A stretch of DNA of 64,000 bases from Eriocheir sinensis (taxonomy: Eukaryota > Arthropoda > Malacostraca > Decapoda > Varunidae). Under the pieces are notes generated by a model. It was not told the origin of the DNA, did no database searches, and was given only the letters and a program-made list of their open reading frames with translations. Made by a program: the position numbers and the translations under genes. Of the stretch, positions 58,180 to 64,000 are shown one piece after another. Positions within the stretch are counted from its first letter, which is position 1. The number at the start of each line of letters is the position of its first letter. The stretch spans positions 187,501 to 251,500 of the forward strand of contig NW_026111614.1 in the NCBI RefSeq assembly GCF_024679095.1, given 5' to 3'.

Positions 58180-61100
58180 TACAGCTAAGGAGACAGTTCA
58201 AGGGCACAAAGAAAAAAAAAAAAAAGCCCAATACTCACTGCTCCTGAATAGAGGTCAAGGGAGTGTCCAAAAAGAGAGGTGTCCTGATACCCTCCTCTTG
58301 AAAGAGTTCAAGTCGTAGGCAGGAGGAAATACAGATGAAGGAAGATTGTTCCAGAGTTTACCAGCGCGAGGGATGAAAGAGTGAAGGATCTGGTTGATTC
58401 TAGCATAAGCGGTTTGGACAGTATAGGGATGAGCATGAGTAGCAAGTCGTGTGCAGCGGGGCCGCAAGAAGAGGGGAGGCATGCAGTTAGCAAGTTCAGA
58501 GGAACAGTTAGCATGAAAATATCGATAGAAGAAAGAAAGAGAGGCAACATGGCGGCGGAATTTGAGAGGTAGAAGACTATCAGTATGAGGAGGTGAGTTG
58601 ATGAGATGAAGAGCCTTTGACTCCACTCTGTCAAGAAGACCTGTGTGAGTGGACCCCCCCCACACAAGATGCATACTCCATACGAGGGCGGACCAGGCCC
58701 CTGTATATGGACAGCAACTGTGCGGGGAAGAAGAAATGGCGGAGACGGTACAGAACGCCCAGCCTCGAGGAAGCTGATTTAGTAAGAGATGAGATATGAA
58801 GTTTCCAGTTGAGATTTTGATTTAAGGATAGACCAAGGATGTTTAGTGTTGAAGAAGGTGATAGCTGAGTGTTGTCAAAGAATAGGGGATAGTTGTTTGG
58901 AAGATTGTGTTGAGTGGAGAAACTGTGTTTTGAGGCGTTGAAGGACACCAGGTTCCTCTTGCCCTAAGCGTTCTGTTGCCTCCAGCCTTGAATCGTTAAG
59001 TTCCTGTGGAGTGGGTCTTCTATTAAAAGAAGTTGAGTAATGCAGAGTGGAGTCATCGGCATAAGAATGGATAGGACAGTTCGTTTTGGAAAGGAGATCA
59101 TCAATGAAGAACGGAAAGAGAGTGGGAGATAGGACAGAGCCCTGCGGGACACCACTGTTAATAGGTTTAGGGGAAGAACAGTGACCGTCCACCACAGCAG
59201 AAATAGAACGGTCAGAAAGGAAACTGGAGATAAAGGTACAGAGAGAAGGATAGAAACTGTAGGAGGGTAGTTTGGAAAGCAAAGATTTGTGCCAGACCCT
59301 ATCAAAAGTTTTTGATATGTCCAGCGCATTAGCAAAGGTTTCACCGAAAGGGCTAAGAGAGGATGACCAAGAGTCAGTTAGGAAGGCTAGGAGATCACCA
59401 GTAGAACGCCCCTTGCGGAACCCATACTCTCACCTGGTTCTCTCACCTGGTGGGCTTCCCAGAACCCAGTAGACACAGGCCCAAAAGGAAGCCGCACTCT
59501 GCTGATGCGCCAGCCTGACTAGTTCAGTAACCTCCGTACATACAAATACATGTGCTATAGACAGAGCTGGAATTGTGCATCATGTGCAGCAAAGTAAATA
59601 ATCAATTAATAATATGTAAATGAACAAACTAAAATGTAAAAAGTCTGTCACCGAGATCAGCAGCAAGGGATGCTTTGAATGCTGAGAGTGAATTAGCTGA
59701 AACAACATGCTGGGGAAGAGAGTTCCACAGCGAAATACCTCTGACGTTGAAGAACCTCTTGCGGATCTCTAATTCAGTTCTTATGTGTGCAACCTTATAC
59801 TGACGGCCTCTTGTGGTGCCCAGAGGTGGACTGACAAACATATCCTCGGGGGCAATAGCACAAAAACCGTGAAATATTTGCCAATACTTTACCATGTCAT
59901 GTCGTAGCAGCCGACCATGGACAGAGTACAAGTCCAAAGCCTTCAGTCTCTGGGAATAACTTAGATACTGGCGATCAGATAGAAGGTTAGAAGTGGAAAG
60001 GTGCTTTTGAATCTTCCGGTTAAGGATTGATTCAAAAGCTTTAGATATACAAGAAAGTAAAGCTATAGGGCGGTAGTTTGAAGGATTGGAACGGTCACCC
60101 TTCTTAGGCACAGGCTGTACAAAGGCATACTTCCAGCAGGAAGGAAAGGTAGATGTTGACAGGCAGAGACGAAAGAGTTTGACCAGGCAGGGTGTCAACA
60201 CGGAAGCACAGTTTTTAAGGACAATAGGAGGCACTCCATCAGGTCCATAAGCCTTCTGAGAGTTGAGGCCAGAGAGGGCATAGAAAACATCATTTGGAAG
60301 AATTTTAATAGCAGGCATAAAGGAGTCAGAGGGGGGATGAGTAGGAGGAATATACCCAGAATCGTCCAAGGTGGAGTTCTTACAGAAAGTTTGAGCGAAG
60401 ACTTCAGCCTTAGAGACAGATGAGACGGCAGTGCTGCCGTCAGGGTTAAGGAGAGGAGGAAGAGGAAGAAGTGAAATTGGAGGAGATATTTTTGGCTAGA
60501 TGCCAGAAATCATGGGAAGAATTAGAAGAAGCAAGATGTTGACATTTTCTATTGATAAAAGAAGTTCTGGTAAGTCGGAGAATAGATTTGGCACGATTCT
60601 GGGCTGAAATGTAAAGGTCAAAGTTAGCGGGTGTTCGAAGGCTCTGGAACCTTTTGTGAGCTGCCTCTCTATCTTTTATAGCACGAGAACAAGCGTGATT
60701 AAACCAAGGCTTTTTAGCGTGAGGAGTAGAGAAAGAACGTGGAATGTATGCCTCCATTCCAGAGACAATCACCTCCATGATGCGCTGGGCACACACAGAG
60801 GGGTCTCTATCCTGGAAGCAGTAATCATTCCACGGGAAATCGGAAAAGTACATCCTCAGGTCGTCCCACCGAGCTGAAGCAAAATGCCAGAAGCATTGCC
60901 TCTTCGGTGGGTCCAGAGGATGTACAGGAGCGATAGGACAGGATACAGAAATAAGGAGGAGGAGCCCAATGGAGAGAACAGTTTGACAGAGTATGCAGAA
61001 GGATTAGAGGTAAGGAAGAGGTCTTCTTAGTGTAGAATGTTAGGCCTGTCTCCAAGATGGTCAGGAATACGAGTAGGGTGCTGAACCAACTGCTCTAGGT

Positions 61101-61740
61101 CATTGAGGAGAGCAAAGTTGTAGGCTTGTTCACCTGGCTGGTCAGTGAAAGAGGATGAAAGCCAAAGCTGGTGGTGAACATTGAAATCTCCCAAGATGGA
61201 GATTTCAGCGAAGGGAGAGTGGGTCAAGATGTGCTCCACTTTTGAGTTCAAATAGTCAAAGAATTTTACATAGTTAGTAGAGTTAGGTGAGAGATAAACA
61301 GCACAGATGTATTTAGTAATAGAATGACAATGAAGTCTTAGCCAGATGGTAGAAAATTCGGGAGTGAAGGTCGTGGCATCAGAGCAAGTGATGTCGTTGC
61401 GCACGTTGGCACAACATCCAGCTTTGAATTGAAATTTAGGATAGAGATAGTAGGAGGGAATAGAGTAGAGATAACTGTCAGTAGCCTCAGAAACCTGTGT
61501 TTCGGTGAGGAAGAGAAGGTGAGGTTTAGAGGAGGAGAAATGGTGTTCCAAAGAATGAAAATTAGAACGAAGACTGCGAATGTTGCAGAAATTGATAAGG
61601 AGGAGGTTTTTAGGAGTTATCAGGACGCCTCTCAAGTCGGCAGCCAGAAGGGGAGTCCTCCCTGGGGGAATTTATGGTATCCCCCCCCAGGCGGGGACTC
61701 CCGAGGCTCTGTAATTTTTCGCCATTTTAAATTTTGAATT
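58180..61740 (-). mobile_element. Jockey-like LINE (family C), nearly full length, with nested insertion
   Basis: Minus strand. After a short 5' region (possible start MAKNYRASGV near 61720, soon stopped) comes an APE-type endonuclease at 61635-61027: [29 protein letters not shown] and [10 protein letters not shown] linker follows (60853-60446) with KPWFNHACSRAIKDREAAHK and a Ser-rich end. Reverse transcriptase starts at 60369 (LNSQKAYGPDGVPPIVL, KKGDRSNPSNYRPIALLSC). It is interrupted at 59964-59428 by another LINE and resumes with YGFRKGRSTG, SGVPQGSVLSP and SYADDS (near 59055). The C-terminal domain runs from 58950 to 58255, and the 3' end has CTTGAACTGTCTCCTTAGCTG plus an A-rich tail. Several frame breaks. 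It sits inside the 37-bp minisatellite. Confidence 0.93.
59428..59964 (-). mobile_element. Nested CR1/L2-like LINE 3' fragment (family G)
   Basis: Inserted into the family C reverse transcriptase with ATAC on both sides (59424-59427, 59965-59968). The uninterrupted target CCCATACTGGCG is present in the copy at 46075-46090. On the minus strand it encodes SYSQRLKALDLYSVHGRLLR, HDMVKYWQIFHGF, RTELEIRKRFFNVRGISLWN and SLPQHVV to a stop at 59629, the C-terminal signature of a CR1/L2-type element. A 3' UTR follows, ending in a repeated AACCAGGTGAGAG. The frame runs into the host LINE and gives a chimeric open frame (60369-59629) that is not a real fusion gene. Confidence 0.88.
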
Positions 61741-61854
61741 TTGGGAAAGGTGTGTGTGTTGTGTGAATGTTGTGTGGTGTAAAAAGAGAGAGGAACTGTC
61801 TTTAGAGAGCATGCTGAACTGCTCTCTGGTGTTGATGAGACAAAAGGGAAAGGA
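61741..61854. other. Junction sequence between LINE 5' end and minisatellite
   Basis: A TG-rich then AG-rich stretch that may be the LINE 5' UTR. No match elsewhere in the window. Confidence 0.4.
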
Positions 61855-62095
61855 TGTGTTCAAGGACAGGGTGCTAGGATGTGTTTTAGGATGGGTTGAA
61901 GGACAGGGTGCTTGGATGTGTTTTAGGATGGGTTCAAGGACAGGGTGCTAGGATGTGTTTTAGGATGGGTTCAAGGACAGGGTGCTAGGATGTGTTTTAG
62001 GATGGGTTCAAGGACAGGGTGCTAGGATGTGTTTTAGGATGGGTTCAAGGACAGGGTGCTAGGATGTGTTTTAGGATGGGATGAAGGACAGGATG
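61855..62095. repeat. 37-bp minisatellite, block 2 (~6 copies)
   Basis: Same unit as at 57203-58168, resumed after the LINE. The last units are degenerate (GGGATGAAGGACAGGATGG). Confidence 0.96.
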
Positions 62096-62543
62096 GTAGG
62101 TAGGATGTCTCTTTGGGCAATCCTGCATCAGCTGACAACTTCCCACCTCAGTAAATTCAGGTTATAAAATTAAGATTCTCACAGAGCAATGGAATTTGTA
62201 CTGACAGACTGTTACTGAATCACTACCAGCACTCTGGCACTTGTTACTTTTATGAATTTCCTGCATTTCAGAATTTGGACAACTATATTTCAGCTTACAA
62301 AATCCCGTTAGCAAAAATAAATTTTACTGGGATTTTTCAGACCAATTCAGACTCCTGGACTTCCACGACACCAACAGCAACACTCAGGCACTCACATCCC
62401 TTACAAATCCCTGCACATCAGAATCCGGACGCCTAGATTTCAGTGTAATTTCCTCCTTAGTAAACTGAGGTAAACGTAGTGATTTCTAAGACCAATTCAG
62501 ACTAACCGACTTCACTATCTGGGAGGCAACACTCAGCACTAAC
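62096..62543. other. Low-copy sequence, possible intron
   Basis: Contains two related phrases (GACCAATTCAGACT at about 62340 and 62491) and nothing identifiable. Confidence 0.4.
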
Positions 62544-62673
62544 ATCCAGGCCGGGCGCTTGGTGAAGCCCCTCCTGACGAGTCGCCGTTCACCGACGCGC
62601 TCCAGCGGCAGACTGCTGAGGCCGAGGGCGTACACATGGCGGGCCAACACACAGGTCAGAGTGTGGAGGGTTT
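62544..62673 (-). other. Exon-like segment, minus strand
   Basis: Minus strand: acceptor CCTCCTCCCTGCAG|AA, then a GC-rich frame TLHTLTCVLARHVYALGLSS, LPLERVGERRLVRRGFTKRP, AW, and a donor-like GAT|GTTAGT. Third codon positions are mostly G or C, unlike the flanks. It is probably an exon of a host gene running right to left. I do not recognise the protein. Confidence 0.5.
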
Positions 62674-63012
62674 CTGCAGGGAGGAGGATAAAAGTGGCAG
62701 TTATGTTGGGCTGTTGGAGGCTGCATCTTCACCAGCTACCTTCCTCTAACACTTCTGAGCTTTTATTTAATTCTTTATCATCAGTGAACTCATCCCTGAG
62801 CCTAGAGAGGCATGAAAAGACCCTTCATTAAAAGCAGGCCAGCAATGCTGCATATCTAAATGATTCTTTACCTATCCAAGGGCAGACAAAGTACATCAAT
62901 CAGTGACATAACAAAAGCACTGCATAAGGAGGAGTAGGAGCACTTTCTCCAGCACCCTCAGCCTGTTATCTCTTTGGCAGGAAGAGAGGCAACGTGAGGC
63001 CTGGCTCCTTAC

Positions 63013-63124
63013 CGCCCACTCCTTGATAAGCTCATCCCTGTGGGTGAGGGAGGGCAGGGTGGTCCCAGAGCTCACCAGATATGCACACGTTAAGGTTGGC
63101 CTTAATCCACGGCACGCGGAGGGT
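63013..63124 (-). other. Two possible short exons, minus strand
   Basis: Segment 63124-63076 (49 bp) lies between GCGCACCTTTCAG and G|GTGAGC and encodes TLRVPWIKANLNVCIS. Segment 63037-63013 (25 bp) lies between CCCTCACCCACAG and GCG|GTAAGG. Both have good splice-site consensus, but the phases do not give an obviously continuous protein (DELIKEWA is read only in one phase). Tentative. Confidence 0.35.
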
Positions 63125-63292
63125 CTGAAAGGTGCGCCACAGACTTACACATCATGCTGGACTTTTCATGTGAGGAGTTCTAGATCAGATAATCGTTTTA
63201 GGCTTGGTTACACATGATGTCGGACTTTCAACATGAGAAATTCAACCTAAGATAATCCTAGTGACTGGCAGAGCAAAAAATGTATATTGGTT

Positions 63293-63309
63293 ACACACAC
63301 ACACACACA
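63293..63309. repeat. Short (CA)n
   Basis: About eight CA dinucleotides. Confidence 0.9.
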
Positions 63310-63383
63310 AGTTAAGCAGTGACATCAGTAATAATCACCATCATTAGAGTACTCCAGTTCCCTTGGAGAGGATAGAGTTAAAC

Positions 63384-63650
63384 CACAAACACTTGCAGCA
63401 CATTCTGAGGGTGGCAAGACACTGTGAGAATATTACCAACAGTCATGTAACACAAAGGGGCAGCTATGTCTTTGGCCAGTCCATAATTATACTTGTCACA
63501 AACACTTGCAGTATATTCTGAGGGTGGCAAGACACTGTAAGGAATATTACCAACAGTCATGTAACACAAAGGGGGCAACTATGTCTTTGGCCAAGCCATA
63601 ATTATACTTGTCACAAACACTTGCAGTATATTCTGAGGGTGGCAAAACAG
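63384..63650. repeat. ~114-bp tandem repeat, 2.3 copies
   Basis: CACAAACACTTGCAG starts at 63384, 63497 and 63612. Copies share GAGGGTGGCAAGACACTGT and CAACAGTCATGTAACACAAA. Confidence 0.93.
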
Positions 63651-63945
63651 TGACGGCCTGCCTGCATGCTTGCTGACAGCTAGTCACCACTGCTAACAAG
63701 GAGCATGTTTAAGGTGCGTCTCTTCACTCACCCGCTGACTGCACCCCATACGGTCAACTTGGGTAAGCCTCCATGTAGCTGCCCTTCCCATTCTAAGAGT
63801 TACATGAGTCGTGAGTTATGTGAGCGTCCCCGTGGCCATACAATACTTATGGTTGTGACTTTACTATATATATTCTCCATTTTTTGTATTCTATTATTTT
63901 CTATCAATATTAACCGGGCAAATAAGTTTACTCTCATAATTTAAT
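63651..63945. other. Spacer
   Basis: No gene recognised; AT-rich toward the end. Confidence 0.4.
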
Positions 63946-64000
63946 GGTCTTCTATTTTTTTTTTTATTTACAGCACAGAGAGCAACTCAAGGGCAACAAA
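63946..64000 (-). mobile_element. 3' end of another family C LINE, running off the window
   Basis: Poly-T followed by TTTACAGCACAGAGAGCAAC and TCAAGGGCAACAAA, matching the 3' end of the minus-strand LINE at 58180 (TTTACAGCTAAGGAGACAG, TTCAAGGGCACAAA). Only ~50 bases are visible. Confidence 0.7.

Noticed and set aside
59629..60369. A 246-codon frame joining two reverse transcriptase regions
   Set aside because: The junction at 59964 is a nested LINE insertion with ATAC duplications, not a functional fusion protein.

Overview
This window looks like non-genic, repeat-dominated DNA from an animal, most likely an arthropod and plausibly a decapod crustacean. That is an inference from the very high load of microsatellites, minisatellites, satellite DNA and decayed non-LTR retrotransposons, together with GT-AG splice-like signals. 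There are no bacterial-style operons, no rRNA and no functional tRNA gene.

Layout. 1-11.1 kb: fragments of CR1-like LINEs, three small DNA-transposon insertions recognised by terminal inverted repeats (TIRs) and target-site duplications (TSDs), simple repeats and an 83-bp minisatellite. 11.4-45.1 kb: one complex satellite array (monomer about 136 bp, with a shorter form of about 118 bp). It is interrupted by (i) the 5' end of a Mag-like Ty3/gypsy LTR element with LTR, tRNA-Ser primer-binding site and gag (15.56-16.67 kb), (ii) a jockey-like LINE carrying a tRNA-derived SINE (17.3-19.3 kb), (iii) a 10.6-kb CA-rich minisatellite of about 31-33 bp units (22.55-33.16 kb), (iv) a second, indel-riddled copy of the gag segment (35.5-36.7 kb), and (v) a 5,500-bp DNA transposon with perfect ends, a 3-bp TSD and an Academ-like protein carrying a FEN/XPG-type nuclease domain (38.93-44.43 kb). 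45.1-51 kb: more LINEs, SINEs, a gypsy reverse transcriptase remnant and a mariner-like MITE. 51-64 kb: minisatellites, a minus-strand CR1 ORF1 with an esterase motif, several minus-strand exon-like segments of one or more unrecognised host genes, and a jockey-like LINE inserted into a 37-bp minisatellite and itself carrying another LINE.

The elements do not form a pathway; what they show is a history of nesting. The satellite came first. LTR element, LINE, minisatellite and Academ-like transposon then landed in or expanded within it, and part of the block (13.66-16.83 kb) was duplicated to 33.29-36.85 kb, either in the genome or by the assembly. The most notable single object is the Academ-like element: all three conserved parts are readable, separated by only two frame breaks. 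The very long open frames inside the 22.5-33 kb minisatellite are a by-product of stop-free repeats and are not annotated as genes.
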